64,000 bases of DNA, taken from contig NC_064621.1 of the NCBI RefSeq assembly GCF_023898315.1, forward strand, positions 13,762,501-13,826,500, read 5' to 3'. Source of the DNA: Schistocerca nitens. Taxonomy: Eukaryota; Arthropoda; Insecta; Orthoptera; Acrididae. Below, piece after piece: positions 26,274 to 38,504 of the stretch. The position numbers were made by a program, and so were the translations under genes. Under the pieces are notes generated by a model. That model was not told the origin of the DNA and searched no databases. It saw only the letters and a program-made list of their open reading frames with translations. Numbering within the stretch: position 1 is the first letter of the stretch; the number at the start of each line of letters is the position of its first letter.

Positions 26274-26479
26274 GGGATACAGTAAATGTGTTGTGGTGCA
26301 TCGGAATCTAATACTGCTCTCCCATGAAAGGCTCAAAGCACTAACTCATAGATGAGTTACTTTTCTTATATTTAAGTCGGCATTGTGCCATTTGTATTCA
26401 ATCCCGATGCAATTTCTGTGTTTCATCATCAATTAGAAAGCCAAGGGATACAGTAAAACTGCTGCGGTGCATCGGAATC
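26274..26479. repeat. Conversion-like patch inside a 26-monomer duplication
   Basis: The flanking sequence on both sides matches at an offset of 4435, but these roughly 206 bases do not match 21839-22044. They match 20990-21195 instead, sharing CACTAACTCATAG and CATCATCAATTAG. The patch has the same length as what it replaced, so the register is unbroken. Confidence 0.75.
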
Positions 26480-29400
26480 TTATACTGCTCTCCCAGGAAA
26501 GGCTCAAAGCACAAACTCATAGATTAGTTACCTTTCTTATAATTAACTCGGCATTGTGCCTTTTGTATTCGATCCCAATGCTATTTCTGTGTTTCATCGT
26601 CAATTTGAAGGCCAAGGGATACAGTAAAACTGCGGTGTTGCATCGGAATCTAATACTGCTCTCCCAGGAAAGGCTAAAAGCACAATCTCATAGATGAGTT
26701 ACTTTTGTTATAGTTAAGTCGGCATTGTGCCTTTTGTATTCGATCCCGATGCTATTTCTGTGTTTCATCGTCAATTTGAAGGCCAAGGGATACAGTAAAA
26801 CTGCGGTGGTGCATCGGAATCTAATACTGCTCTCCCAGGAAAGGCTCAAAGCACAAACTCATAGATGAGTTACCCTTCTTATAGTTAAGTCGGCATTGAG
26901 CCTTTGTATTCGATCCCGATGCTATTTCTGTGTTTCATCGTCAATTTGAAGGCCAAGGGATACAGTAAAACCGCTGTGGTGCATCGGAATCTAATACTGC
27001 TCTCCCAGGAAAGGCTCAAAGCACAAACTCATAGATGAGTTACTTTCTTTTAGTGAAGTCGGCATTGTGCCTTTTGTTTTCAATCCCGATGCAATTTCTG
27101 TGTTTCATCGTCAATGTGAAAGCCAAGTGATCCAGTAAAACTGCTGTGGTGCATCAGAATCTAATACTGCTCTCCCAGGAAAGGCTAGAAGCACAAACTC
27201 GTAGATGAGTTACTTTTCTTATAGTTAAGTCGGCATTGTGCCTTTTGTATTCAATCCCGATGCAATTTCTGTGTTTCATCTTCAATTTGAAAGCCAAGTG
27301 ATCCAGCAAAACTGCTGTGGTGCATCGGAAACTAATACTGCTCTCCCAGGAAAGGTTAAAAGCACAAATTCATAGATGAGTTACTTTTCTTATAGTTAAG
27401 TCGGCATTGTGCCATTTGTATTCAATCCCGATGCAATTTCTGTGTTTCATCGTCAATTTGAAAGCCAAGGGATACAGTAAATGTGTTGTGGTGCATCGGA
27501 ATCCAATACTGCTCTCCCATGAAAGGCTCAAAGCACAAACTCATAGATGAGTTACTTTTCTTATATTTAAGTCGGCATTGTGCCATTTGTATTCAATCCC
27601 GATGCAATTTCTGTGTTTCATCTTCAATTTGAAAGCCAAGGGATACAGTAAATCTGCTGTGGAGCATCGGAATCTAATACTGCTCTCCCAGGATAGGCTC
27701 AAAGCACAAACTCATAGATGAGTTACTTTTCTTATAATTAAGTAGGTATTGTACATTGTATATAATCCCGATGCAGTTTCTGTGTTTCATCGTCAATTTG
27801 AAAGCCAAGGGATACAGTAAAACTGCTGTGGTGCATCGGAATCTAATACTGCTCTCCCAGGAAATGCTCAAAGCACAAACTCATAGATGAGTTACTTTTG
27901 TAATAGTTAAGTCGGCATTGTGCCTTTTGTATTCAATCCCGATGCAATTTCTGTGTTTCATCGTCAATGTGAAAGCCAAGGGATACAGTAAACGTGCTGT
28001 GGAGCATCGGAATCTAATACTGCTCTCCCAGGATAGGCTCAAAGCACAAACTCATAGATGAGTTACTTTTCTTATAATTAAGTAGGTATTGTACATTGTA
28101 TATAATCCCGATGCAGTTTCTGTGTTTCATCGTCAATTTGAAAGCCAAGGGATACAGTAAAACTGCTGTGGTGCATCGGAATCTAATACTGCTCTCCCAG
28201 GAAAGGCTCAAACACAAACTCATAGATGAGTTACTTTTGTAATAGTTAAGTCGGCATTGTGCCTTTTGTATTCAATCCCGATGCAATTTCTGTGTTTCAT
28301 CGTCAATTGGAAAGCAAAGTGATCCAGTAAAACCGCTGTGGTGCATCGGAATCTAATACTGCTCTCCCAGGAAAGGCTAAAAGCACAATCTCAAAGATGA
28401 GCTACTTTTCATTTGGTTATGTCGGCATTGTGCCTTTTGTATTCAATCCCGATGCAATTTCTGTGTTTCATCGTCAATTTGAAAGCCAAGGGTTACAGTA
28501 AAACTGCTGCGGTGCATCGGAATCTTATACTGCTCTCCCAGGAAAGGCTCAAAGCACAAACTCATAGATGAGTTACTTTTCTTATAGTTAAGTCGGCATT
28601 GTGCCATTTGTATTCAATCCCGATGCAATTTCTGTGTTTCATCATCAATTTGAAAGCCATGGGTACAGTAAAATTGTTGTGGTGCATCGGAATCTAATAC
28701 TGCTCTCCCAGGAAGGGCTCAAAGCACAAACTCATAGATGAGTTACTTTCTTTTAGTGAAGTCGGGATTGTGCCTTTTGTTTTCAATCCCAATGCAATTT
28801 CTGTGTTTCATCGTCAATGTGAAAGCCAAGTGATCCAGTAAAACTGCTGTGGTGCATCGAAATCTAATACTGCTCTCCCAGGAAAGGCTAGAAGCACAAA
28901 CTCATAGATGAGTTACTTTTCTTATAGTTAAGTCGGCATTGTGCCTTTTGTATTCAATCCCGATGCAATTTCTGTGTTTCATCTTCAATTTGAAAGCCAA
29001 GTGATCCAGTAAAATTGCTGTGGTGCATCGGAAACTAATACTGCTCTCCCAGGAAAGGTTAAAAGCACAAATTCATAGATGAGTTACTTTTCTTATAGTT
29101 AAGTCGGCATTGTGCCTTTTGTATTCAATCCCGATGCAATTTCTGTGTTTCATCGTGAATTTGAAAGCCAAGGGATACAGTAAAACTGCTGTGGTGCATC
29201 GGAATCTTATACTACTCTCCCAGGAAAGGCTCAAAGCACAAACTCATAGATGAGTAACTTTTCCTATAGTTAAGTTTGCATTGTGCCCTTTGTACTCAAC
29301 CGCGATGCAATTTCTGCGTTTCATCTTCAATTTGAAAGCCAAGGGATACAGTAAAACTGCTGTGGAGCATCGGAATCTAATACTGCTCTCCCAGGAAAGG

Positions 29401-30141
29401 CTCAAAGCACAAACTCGTAGATTAGTTACCTTTCTTATACTTAAGTCGGCATTGTGCCTTTTGTATTCGATCCCAATGCTATTTCTGTGTTTCATCGTCA
29501 ATTTGAAGGCCAAGGGATACAGTAAAACTGCGGTGTTGCATCGGAATCTAATACTGCTCTCCCAGGAAAGGCTAAAAGCACAATCTCATAGATGAGTTAC
29601 TTTTGTAATAGTTAAGTCGGCATTGTGCCTTTTGTATTCGATCCGGATGCTATTTCTGTGTTTCATCGTCAATTTGAAGGCCAAGGGATACAGTAAAACT
29701 GCTGTGGTGCATCGGAATCTAATACTGCTCTCCCAGGAAAGGCTCAAAGCACAAACTCATAGATGAGTTACCCTTCTTATAGTTAAGTCGGCATTGAGCC
29801 TTTTGTATTCGATCGTGATGCTATTTCTGTGTTTCATCGTCAATTTGAAGGCCAAGGGATACAGTAAAACTGCCGTGGTGCATCGGAATCTAATACTGCT
29901 CTCCCAGGAAAGGCTAAAAGCACAATCTCATAGATGAGTTACTTTTCTTATAGTTAAGTCGGCATTGTGCCTTTTGTATTCGATCCCGATGCTATTTCTG
30001 TGTTTCATCGTCAATTTGAAAGCCAAGGGATACAGTAAAACAGCTGTGGTGCATCAGAAACTAATACTGCTCTCCCAGGAATGGCTCAAAGCACAAATTC
30101 ATAGATGAGTTACTTTTGTTATAGTTAAGTTGGCATTGTGC
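26480..30141. repeat. 26-monomer higher-order repeat, right copy
   Basis: Partner of 22045-25706. The very low divergence makes this one of the youngest duplications in the window. Confidence 0.92.
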
Positions 30142-31038
30142 CTTTTGTGTTCAATCCCGATGCAATTTCTGTGTTTCATCGTCAATTTGAAAGCCAAGGG
30201 ATACAGTAAATGTGTTGTGGTGCATCGGAATCCAATACTGCTCTCCCATGAAAGGCTCAAAGCACAAACTCATAGATGAGTTACTTTTCTTATATTTAAG
30301 TCGGCATTGTGCCATTTGTATTCAATCCCGATGCAATTTCTGTGTTTCATCGTCAATTTGAAAGCCAAGGGATACAGTAAATGTGTTGTGGTGCATCGGA
30401 ATCCAATACTGCTCTCCCATGAAAGGCTCAAAGCACTAACTCATAGATGAGTTACTTTTCTTATATTTAAGTCGGCATTGTGCCATTTGTATTCAATCCC
30501 GATGCAATTTCTGTGTTTCATCATCAATTTGAAAGCCAAGGGATACAGTAAAACTGCTGCGGTGCATCGGAATCTTATACTGCTCTCCCAGGAAAGGCTC
30601 AAAGCACAAACTCATAGATGAGTTACTTTTCTTATATTTAAGTCGGCATTGTGCCATTTGTATTCAATCCCGATGCAATTTCTGTGTTTCATCGTCAATT
30701 TGAAAGCCAAGGGATACAGTAAAACTGCTGCGGTGCATCGGAATCTAATACTGCTCTCCCAGGAAAGGCTCAAAGCACAAACTCATAGAAGAGTTACTTT
30801 TCTTATAGTTAAGTCGTCATTGTGCCATTTGTATTCAATCCCGATGCAATTTCTGTGTTTCATCATCAATTTGAAAGCCATGGGTACAGTAAAATTGTTG
30901 TGGTGCATCGGAATCTAATACTGCTCTCCCAGGAAGGGCTCAAAGCACAAACTCATAGATGAGGTACTTTCTTTTAGTGAATTCGGCATTGTGCCTTTTG
31001 TTTTCAATCCCGATGCAATTTCTGTTTTTCATCGTCAA
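29668..31038. repeat. Higher-order repeat copy of 20285-21655
   Basis: The offset is 9383. Shared markers are GATCGTGATGC (20428 and 29811), CACTAACTCATAG and CATAGAAGAG. The match ends where AATGTGAAAG becomes AATTTGAAAG. Confidence 0.8.
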
Positions 31039-32115
31039 TTTGAAAGCCAAGGGATACAGTAAATGTGTTGTGGTGCATCGGAATCCAATACTGCTCTCCC
31101 ATGAAAGGCTCAAAGCACAAACTCATAGATGAGTTACTTTTCTTATATTTAAGTCGGCATTGTGCCATTTGTATTCAATCCCGATGCAATTTCTGTGTTT
31201 CATCGTCAATTAGAAAGCCAAGGGATACAATAAATCTGCTGTGGAGCATAGGAATCAAATACTGCTCTCCCACGATAGGCTCAAAGCACAAACTCATAGA
31301 TGAGTTACTTTTCTTATAATTAAGTAGGTATTGTACATTGTATATAATCCCTATGCAGTTTCTGTGTTTCATCGTCAATTTGAAAGCCAAGGCATACAGT
31401 AAAACTGCTGTGGTGCATCGGAATCTAATACTGCTCTCCCAGGAAAGGCTCAAAGCACAAACTCATGGATGTGTTACTTTTGTAATAGTTAAGTCGGCAT
31501 TGTGACTTTTGTATTCAACCCCGATGCAATTTCTGTGTTTCATCGTCAATTTGAAAGCAAAGTGAACCAGTAAAACCGCTGTGGTGCATCGGAATCTAAT
31601 ACTGCTCCCCAGGAAAGGCTAAAAGCACAATCTCATAGATGAGTTACTTTTCTTATGGTTAAGTCGGCATTTGTATTCAATCCCGATGCAATTTCTGTGT
31701 TTCATCGTCAATTTGAAAGCCAAGGGATACAGTAAAACTGCTGCGGTGCATCGGAATTATATACTGCTCTCCCAGGAAAGGCTCAAAGCTCAAACTCATA
31801 GATGAGTAACTTTTCCTATAGTTAAGACGGCATTGTGCCTTTTGTACTCAACCCCGATGCAATTTCTGCGTTTCATCATCAATTTGAAAGCCAAGGGATA
31901 CAGTAAAACTGCTGTATTCCATCGGAATCTAATACTGCTCTCCGAGGAAAGGCTCAAAGCACAAACTCATAGATAAGTTACTTTTCCTATAATTGAGTCG
32001 GCATTGTGCGTTTTGTATTCAATCCCGATGCTATTTCTGTGTTTCATCGTCAATTTGATGGCCAAAGGATACAGTAAAACTGCGGTGGTGCATCGGAATC
32101 TAATACTGCTCTCCC

Positions 32116-33106
32116 AGGAAAGGCTCAAAGCACAAACTCATAAATGAGTTACTTTTCTTATAGTTAAGTCGGCATTGTGCCATTTGTATTCAATCCCGAT
32201 GCAATTTCTGTGTTTCATCGTCAATTTGAAAGCCATGGGTACAGTAAAATTATTGTGGTGCATCGGAATCTAATACTGCTCTCCCAGGAAGGGCTCAAAG
32301 CAGAAAGTCATAGATGAGTTACTTTCTTTTAGTGAAGTCGGCATTGTGCCTTTTGTTTTCAATCCCGATGCAATTTCTGTGTTTCATCGTCAATGTGAAA
32401 GCCAAGTGATCCAGTAAAACTGCTGTGGTGCATCGGAATCTAATACTGCTCTCCCAGGAAAGGCTAGGAGCACAAACTCATAGATGAGTTACTTTTCTTA
32501 TAGTTAAGTCGGCATTGTGCCTTTTGTATTCAATCCCGATGCAATTTCTGTGTTTCATCTTCAATTTGAAAGCCAAGTGATCCAGTAAAACTGCTGTGGT
32601 GCATCGGAAACTAATAGTGCTCTCCCAGGAAAGGTTAAAAGCACAAATTCTTAGATGAGTTACTTTTCTTATAGTTAAGTCGGCATTGTGCCTTTTGTAT
32701 TCAATCCCGATGCAATTTCTGTGTTTCATCGTCAATTTGAAAGCCAAGGGATACAGTAAAACTGCTGTGGTGCATCGGAATCTTATACTGCTCTCCCAGG
32801 AAAGGCTCAAAGCACAAACTCATAGATGAGTAACTTTTCCTATAGTTAAGTTGGCATTGTGCCCTTTGTACTCAACCCCGATGCAATTTCTGCGTTTCAT
32901 CTTCAATTTGAAAGCCAAGGGATACAGTAAAACTGCTGTGGAGCATCGGAATCTAATACTGCTCTCCCAGGAAAGGCTCAAAGCACAAACTCGTAGATTA
33001 GTTACCTTTCTTATAATTAAGTCGGCATTGTGCTTTTTGTATTCGATCCCAATGCTATTTCTGTGTTTCATCGTCAATTTGAAGGCCAAGGGATACAGTA
33101 AAACTG
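32116..33106. repeat. Higher-order repeat copy of 28540-29530
   Basis: The offset is 3576, anchored on CCATGGGTACAG (28656 and 32232) and TTGTGCCCTTTG (29281 and 32857). Beyond this the match continues one monomer out of step: 29705-30260 corresponds to 33110-33665 at an offset of 3405. Confidence 0.8.
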
Positions 33107-33536
33107 CGGTGGTGCATCGGAATCTAATACTGCTCTCCCAGGAAAGGCTCAAAGCACAAACTCATAGATGAGTTACCCTTCTTATAGTTAAGTCGGCATT
33201 GAGCCTTTTGTATTCGATCGTGATGCTATTTCTGTGTTTCATCGTCAATTTGAAGGCCAAGGGATACAGTAAAACTGCCGTGGTGCATCGGAATCTAATA
33301 CTGCTCTCCCAGGAAAGGCTAAAAGCACAACCTAATAGATGAGTTACTTTTCTTATAGTTAAGTCGGCATTGTGCCTTTTGTATTCGATCCCGATGCTAT
33401 TTCTGTGTTTCATCGTCAATTTGAAAGCCAAGGGATACAGTAAAACAGCTGTGGTGCATCGGAAAGTAATACTGCTCTCCCAGGAATGGCTCAGAGCACA
33501 AATTCGTAGATGAGTTACTTTTGTTATAGTTAAGTC

Positions 33537-34787
33537 ATCATTGTGCCTTTTGTTTTCAATCCCGATGCAATTTCTGTGTTTCATCGTCAATTTGAAAGCC
33601 AAGGGATACAGTAAATGTGTTGTGGTGCATCGGAATCCAATACTGCTCTCCCATGAAAGGATCAAAGCACAAACTCATAGATGAGTTACTTTTCTTATAT
33701 TTAAGTCGGCATTGTGCTATTTGTATTCAATCCCGATGCAATTTCTGTGTTTCATCGTCAATTTGAAAGCCAAGGGATACAATAAATCAGCTGTGGAGCA
33801 TAGGAATCTAATACTGCTCTCCCACGATAGGCTAAAAGCACAAACTCATAGATGAGTTACTTTTCTTATAATTAAGTAGGTATTGTACATTGTATATAAT
33901 CCCGATGCAGTTTCTGTGTTTCATCGTCAATTTGAAAGCCAAGGCATACAGTAAAACTGCTGTGGTGCATCGGAATCTAATACTGCTCTCCCAGGAAAGG
34001 CTCAAAGCACAAACTCATGGATGTGTTACTTTTGTAATAGTTAAGTCGGCATTGTGCCTTTTGTATTCAATCCCGATGCAATTTCTGTGTTTCATCGTCA
34101 ATTTGAAAGCAAAGTGAACCAGTAAAACCGCTGTGGTGCATCGGAATCTAATACTGCTCCCCAGGAAAGGCTAATAGCACAATTTCATAGATGAGTTACT
34201 TTTCTTATGGTTAAGTCGGCATTTGTATTCAATCCCGATGCAATTTCTGTGTTTCATCGTCAATTTGAAAGCCAAGGGATACAGTAAAACTGCTGCGGTG
34301 CATCGGAATCTTATACTGCTCTCCCAGGAAAGTCTCAAAGCTCAAACTCATAGATGAGTAACTTTTCCTATAGTTAAGACGGCATTGTGCCTTTTGTACT
34401 CAACCCTGATGCAATTTCTGCGTTTCATCATCAATTTGAAAGCCAAGGGATACAGTAAAACTGCTGTATTCCATCGGAATCTAATACTGCTCTCCCAGGA
34501 AAGGCTCAAAGCACAAACTCATAGATAAGATACTTTTCCTATAATTGAGTCGGCATTGTGCGTTTTGTATTCAATCCCGATGCTATTTCTGTGTTTCATC
34601 GTCAATTTGATGGCCAAAGGATACAGTAAAACTGCGGTGGTGCATCGGAATCTAATACTGCTCTCACAGGAAAGGCTCAAAGCACAAACTCATAAATGAG
34701 TTACTTTTCTTATAGTTAAGTCGGCATTGTGCCATTTGTATTCATTCCCGATGCAATTTCTGTGTTTCATCGTCAATTTGAAAGCCA
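33537..34787. repeat. Higher-order repeat copy of 30985-32235
   Basis: The offset is 2552. Both copies share the private 8-base deletion giving GTCGGCATTTGTATTC (31670 and 34222), the CTGCTCCCCAGG variant, GGATACAATAAATC and CTGTATTCCATCGG. Confidence 0.87.
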
Positions 34788-36936
34788 AGGGATACAGTAA
34801 ATCTGCTGTGGTGCATCGGAATTTAATACTGCTCTCCCAGGATAGGCTCAAAGCACAAAGTCATAGATGAGTTAGTTTTCTTATAATTAAGTCGGTATTG
34901 TACATTGTATTTATTCCCGATGCAGTTTCTGTGATTCATCGTCAATTTGAAAGCCAAGGGATACAGTAAAACTGCTGTGGTGCATCGGAATCTAATACTG
35001 CTCTCCCAGGAAAGGCTCAAAGCACAAACTCATAGATGAGTTACTTTTGTAATAGTTAAGTCGGCATTGTGCCTTTTGTATTCAATCCCGATGCAATTTC
35101 TGTGTTTCATCGTCAATTTGAAAGCAAAGTGATACAGTAAAATCGCTGTGGTGCATCGGAATCTAATACTGCTCTCCCAGGAAAGGCTAAAAGCACAATG
35201 TCATAGATGAGTTATTTTTCTTATAGTTAAGTCGGCATTGTGGCTTTTGTATTCAATCCCGATGCAATATCTGTGTTTCATCGTCAATTTGAAAGCCAAG
35301 GGATACAGTAAAACTGCGGTGGTGCATCGGAATCTAATACTGCTCTCCCAGGAAAGGCTCAAAGCACAAACTCATAGATGAGTTACTTTTCTTATACTTA
35401 AGTCGGCATTGTGCCATTTGTATTCAATCCCGACTCAATTTCTGTGTTTCATCGTCAGTTTGAAAGCCAAGGGATACAGTAAATCTGCTGTGGTGCATCG
35501 GAATCTAATACTGCTCTCCCAGGAAGGGCTCAAAACACAAACTCATAGATGAGTTACTTTTCTTATAGTTAAGACGGCATTGTGCCTTTTGTATTCAATC
35601 CCGATGCAATTTCTGTGTTTCATCGTCAATTTGAAAGCCAAGGGATACAGTAAATCTGTTGTTGTGCATCGAAATCCAATACTGCTCTCACAGGAAAGGC
35701 TCAAAACACAAACTCATAGATGAGTTACTTTTCTTTAAAAATTTTGTCAGCATTGTGCCTTTTGTATTCGATCCCGATGTTATTTCTGTGTTTCATCGTT
35801 AATTTGAAGGCCAAGGGATACAGTAAATCTGCGGTGGTTCATCGGAATCTAATACTGCTCTCCCAGGATAGGCTCAAAGCACAAAATCATAGATGAGTTA
35901 CTTTTCTTATAATTAAGTCGGTATTGTGCCTCGTATTTAATCCCGATGCAATTTCTGTGTTTCATCGTCAATTTGAAAGCCAAGGGATAAAGTAAAACAG
36001 CTGTGGTGCATCGGAAACTAATACTGCTCTCCCAGGGAAGGCTCAAAGCACAAACTCATAGATGAGTTACTTTTGTTATAGTTAAGTCGGCATTGTGCCT
36101 TTTGTATTCAATCCCAATGCAATTTCTGTGTTTCATCGTCAATTTGAAAGCCAAGGGCTACAGTAAATGTGTTTTGGTGCATCGGAATCTAATACTGCTC
36201 TCCCAGGAAAGGCTCAAAGCACAAACTCATAGATGAGTTACTTTTCCTATATTTAAGTCGGCATTGTGCCATTTGTATTCATTCCCGATGCAATTTCTGT
36301 GTGTCATCGTCAATTTGAAAGCCGAGGGATACAGTAAATTTGCTGTGGTGCATCGGAATCTAATACTGCTCTCCCAGGATAGGCTCAAAGCACAAACTCA
36401 TAGATGAGTTAGTTTTCTTATAATTAAGTCGGTATTGTACATTGTATATATTCCCGATGCTATTTCTGTGTTTCATCGTCAATTTGAAAGCCAAGGGATA
36501 CAGTAAAACTGCTGTGGTGCATCGGAATCTAATACTGCTCTCCCAGGAAAGGCTCAAAGCACAAACTCATAGATGAGTTACTTTTGTAATAGTTAAGTCG
36601 GCATTGTGCCTTTTGTATTCAATCCCGATGCAATTTCTGTGTTTCATCGTCAATTTGAAAGCAAAGTGATACAGTAAAATCGCTGTGGTGCATCGGAATC
36701 TAATACTGCTCTCCCAGGAAAGGCTAAAAGCACAATGTCATAGATGAGTTATTTTTCTTATAGTTAAGTCGGCATTGTGCCTTTTGTATTCAATCCCGAT
36801 GCAATATCTGTGTTTCATCGTCAATTTGAAAGCCAAGGCATACAGTAAAACTGCTGTGGTGCATCGGAATCTTATACTGCTCTCCCAGGAAAGGCTCAAA
36901 GCGCAAACTCATAGATGAGTTACTTTTCTTATAGTT

Positions 36937-36943
36937 AAGTCGG
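36937..36943. repeat. Left target-site duplication AAGTCGG
   Basis: The satellite reads TATAGTTAAGTCGG up to 36943 and then changes abruptly to element sequence. The same seven bases restart the satellite at 38239-38245. Confidence 0.7.
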
Positions 36944-36945
36944 AC

Positions 36946-38223
36946 TGTGAAAACCATCGAACACTCAGTCTTCTTTCACACGCATCAAAAATTCTAATAA
37001 GAATAATTTTGATAAGAGTTGAAAACCAATTGAATAGCACTCTAAGTGAAGACCAATTCGGTTTTAGAAGCGGTGTAGGGACGAGGGAAGCAATCTTATC
37101 TTTAAGACTAATAATTGAGAAACAAATTTCCAAAAACAAACAAGTATTTATAGCCTTCGTAGACCTCGAAAAGGCATTTGACAATGTTGTATGGCCAGAA
37201 ATGTTTAGAATTCTGAAGAAGGCTGGTCTGAAATATAATGACAGAAGGATAATCTTTAAAATATACCAAAATGAAACAGCCTTAGTTAAGAAGGAAAACA
37301 AAGAAGAAACAGCAAGAATAAGGAAAGGAGTGAGACAGGGATGCCCACTATCTCCAGTAATTTTCAACGCATATATCCAAGAAGCAATAGATAAAATAAG
37401 AGAGAATATTGAAGTAGGAATAAAACTTAACGGAATGAAAATAGATATGTTGCGATATGCAGATGATATCGCCATAATTACAGAAAGGAAAGAAGATTTA
37501 GAAGCCGCACTCAATGAAATGGAAAACACCTTAAAAGAACAGTATGGAATGAAAATAAATAAGAAAAAGACTAAAGTGATGGTGAGTGGCGCCCTGAACT
37601 ACAATGAACCCATACGAATAACAATAAAGGGAGAGAAACTAGGGCAGGTTACAGAATTTAACTACTTAGGTAGCAAAATAACAGCAGATGGAAGGAGCAA
37701 AAGTGACATTAAAAACAGAATACAACTTGCCAAAATAGCATTCAATGGAAAAAGAAACTTACTGACGAGTAGAAATGTTAGTTTAGACGTAAGAAAGAGA
37801 GTCATGAAAACCTATGTGTGGAGTACAGCCCTTTACGGATGTGAAACTTGGACTAGTGGAAAAGAAGAAAAGAGAAGATTAGAGGCATTCGAAATGTGGT
37901 GCTACCGGAGAATGGAAAAAATCAGCTGGCGAGACAAGGCTACAAACGAAGATGTCCTCAGAAGAGTGAAAGAAAACAGATCTCTTTGGCGAAATATACA
38001 GAAAAGAAGAATAACCTTCATAGGTCACATTTTACGGCATAACAATTTCATTAAGAGAATATTAGAAGGAATCATTGAAGGAAGAACTCGCCGAGGACGA
38101 CCTAGATTAAGCTACATTCAACAAGTAATAAATGACATCGGGTGCCAGACCTATGCAGATATGAAGAAGAAAGTTGACAAAAGAACGGAATGGCGTGCTG
38201 CTGCCAACCAACCTGTGGGTTGA
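36946..38223 (+). CDS. Reverse transcriptase C-terminal fragment of an RTE-like retrotransposon
   Basis: Open from the 5' junction to a TGA at 38221, about 425 codons with no internal stop or frameshift. The opening residues DCENHRTLSLLSHASKIL match the usual region just before the RT palm in insect endonuclease-reverse transcriptases. Counting from 36946, FVDLEKAFDNV at about 71-81 is palm motif A. RQGCPLSP at about 130-137 is motif B, YADD at about 171-174 is the catalytic motif C, and NYLGS at about 239 is the following conserved turn. YGCETW (about 297), GHILR (about 360) and RRGRPR (about 382) are C-terminal signatures of this group. The catalytic aspartates are present, but the endonuclease domain is missing. 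The first in-frame ATG (37201) lies within the RT domain; a possible TTG at 37009 has no support. It is therefore a dead-on-arrival but sequence-intact fragment, probably young, and not expected to be expressed. Confidence 0.87.
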   Translation, partial: CENHRTLSLLSHASKILIRIILIRVENQLNSTLSEDQFGFRSGVGTREAILSLRLIIEKQISKNKQVFIAFVDLEKAFDNVVWPEMFRILKKAGLKYNDRRIIFKIYQNETALVKKENKEETARIRKGVRQGCPLSPVIFNAYIQEAIDKIRENIEVGIKLNGMKIDMLRYADDIAIITERKEDLEAALNEMENTLKEQYGMKINKKKTKVMVSGALNYNEPIRITIKGEKLGQVTEFNYLGSKITADGRSKSDIKNRIQLAKIAFNGKRNLLTSRNVSLDVRKRVMKTYVWSTALYGCETWTSGKEEKRRLEAFEMWCYRRMEKISWRDKATNEDVLRRVKENRSLWRNIQKRRITFIGHILRHNNFIKRILEGIIEGRTRRGRPRLSYIQQVINDIGCQTYADMKKKVDKRTEWRAAANQPVG

Positions 38224-38238
38224 TAACCGAAGAAGAAG
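38224..38238 (+). other. Very short 3' UTR and GAA repeat tail of the retrotransposon
   Basis: Only TAACC separates the TGA stop from a GAAGAAGAAG-type tail. No poly(A) signal or poly(A) tract is present. This agrees with RTE-type 3' ends rather than L1-type ends. Confidence 0.65.
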
Positions 38239-38245
38239 AAGTCGG
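38239..38245. repeat. Right target-site duplication AAGTCGG
   Basis: It follows the element tail CCGAAGAAGAAG. Its first three bases could equally belong to the AAG-type tail, so the duplication could be as short as four bases. Confidence 0.65.
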
Positions 38246-38504
38246 CATTGTGCCTTTTGTATCCAATCCCGATGCAATTTCTGTGTTTCATCGTCAATTT
38301 GAAAGCCGAGGGATACAGAAAATTTGCTGTGGTGCATCGGAATCTAATACTGCTCTCCCAGGAAAGGCTCAAAGCGCAAACTCATAGATGAGTTACTTTT
38401 CTTATAGTTAAGTCGGCATTGTGCCTTTTGTATTAAATCCCGATGCAATTTCTGTGTGTCATCGTCAATTTGAAAGCCGAGGGATACAGTAAATTTGCTG
38501 TGGT

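Larger units (their letters stand above)
1..36943. repeat. 171-bp satellite array, left part
   Basis: Head-to-tail copies of one monomer fill this stretch without any gene. The word CAGTAAAAC or a close variant appears at 2, 172, 343 and 514, fixing the period at 171 bases. The motifs TGCATCGGAATC, CTGCTCTCCCAGGAAAGGCT, CATAGATGAGTTACTTTTC and CAATCCCGATGCAATTTCTG recur at the same spacing throughout, always in one orientation. Neighbouring monomers differ at several positions, while monomers several kilobases apart can be nearly identical, which is the signature of higher-order repeat organisation. The length matches the primate alpha-satellite period, but the sequence does not resemble it. 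Centromeric or pericentromeric placement is inference only. Confidence 0.97.
36944..38238 (+). mobile_element. 5'-truncated RTE-like non-LTR retrotransposon
   Basis: Unrelated to the satellite and inserted inside one monomer. It is 1,295 bp, has no long terminal repeats, and encodes the reverse transcriptase and C-terminal region of a non-LTR element. The apurinic-type endonuclease and first part of the polyprotein are absent, the usual result of incomplete target-primed reverse transcription. Only about 15 bases follow the stop codon before a GAA/AAG-type short repeat tail. RTE-clade elements are known for a very short 3' UTR ending in short tandem repeats, which supports that clade. The flanks share AAGTCGG, consistent with a target-site duplication, though the AAG overlaps the tail so its true length is uncertain. 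Another non-LTR clade cannot be excluded without a phylogeny. Confidence 0.88.

Noticed and set aside
1..36900. Many 62-167-residue open frames on both strands
   Set aside because: They are translations of the satellite itself, one to three monomers long, in frames kept open because 171 is divisible by 3. They overlap on opposite strands, start and end at the same monomer positions, and show no domain, codon bias or start context.
36909..37529. 206-residue open frame on the minus strand across the retrotransposon junction
   Set aside because: It is the antisense of the reverse transcriptase region joined to satellite. The sense strand has all RT motifs, and the antisense product has no recognisable domain.
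38107..38387. Short open frames crossing the right end of the retrotransposon
   Set aside because: They mix element tail and satellite and are explained by chance frames at the junction.
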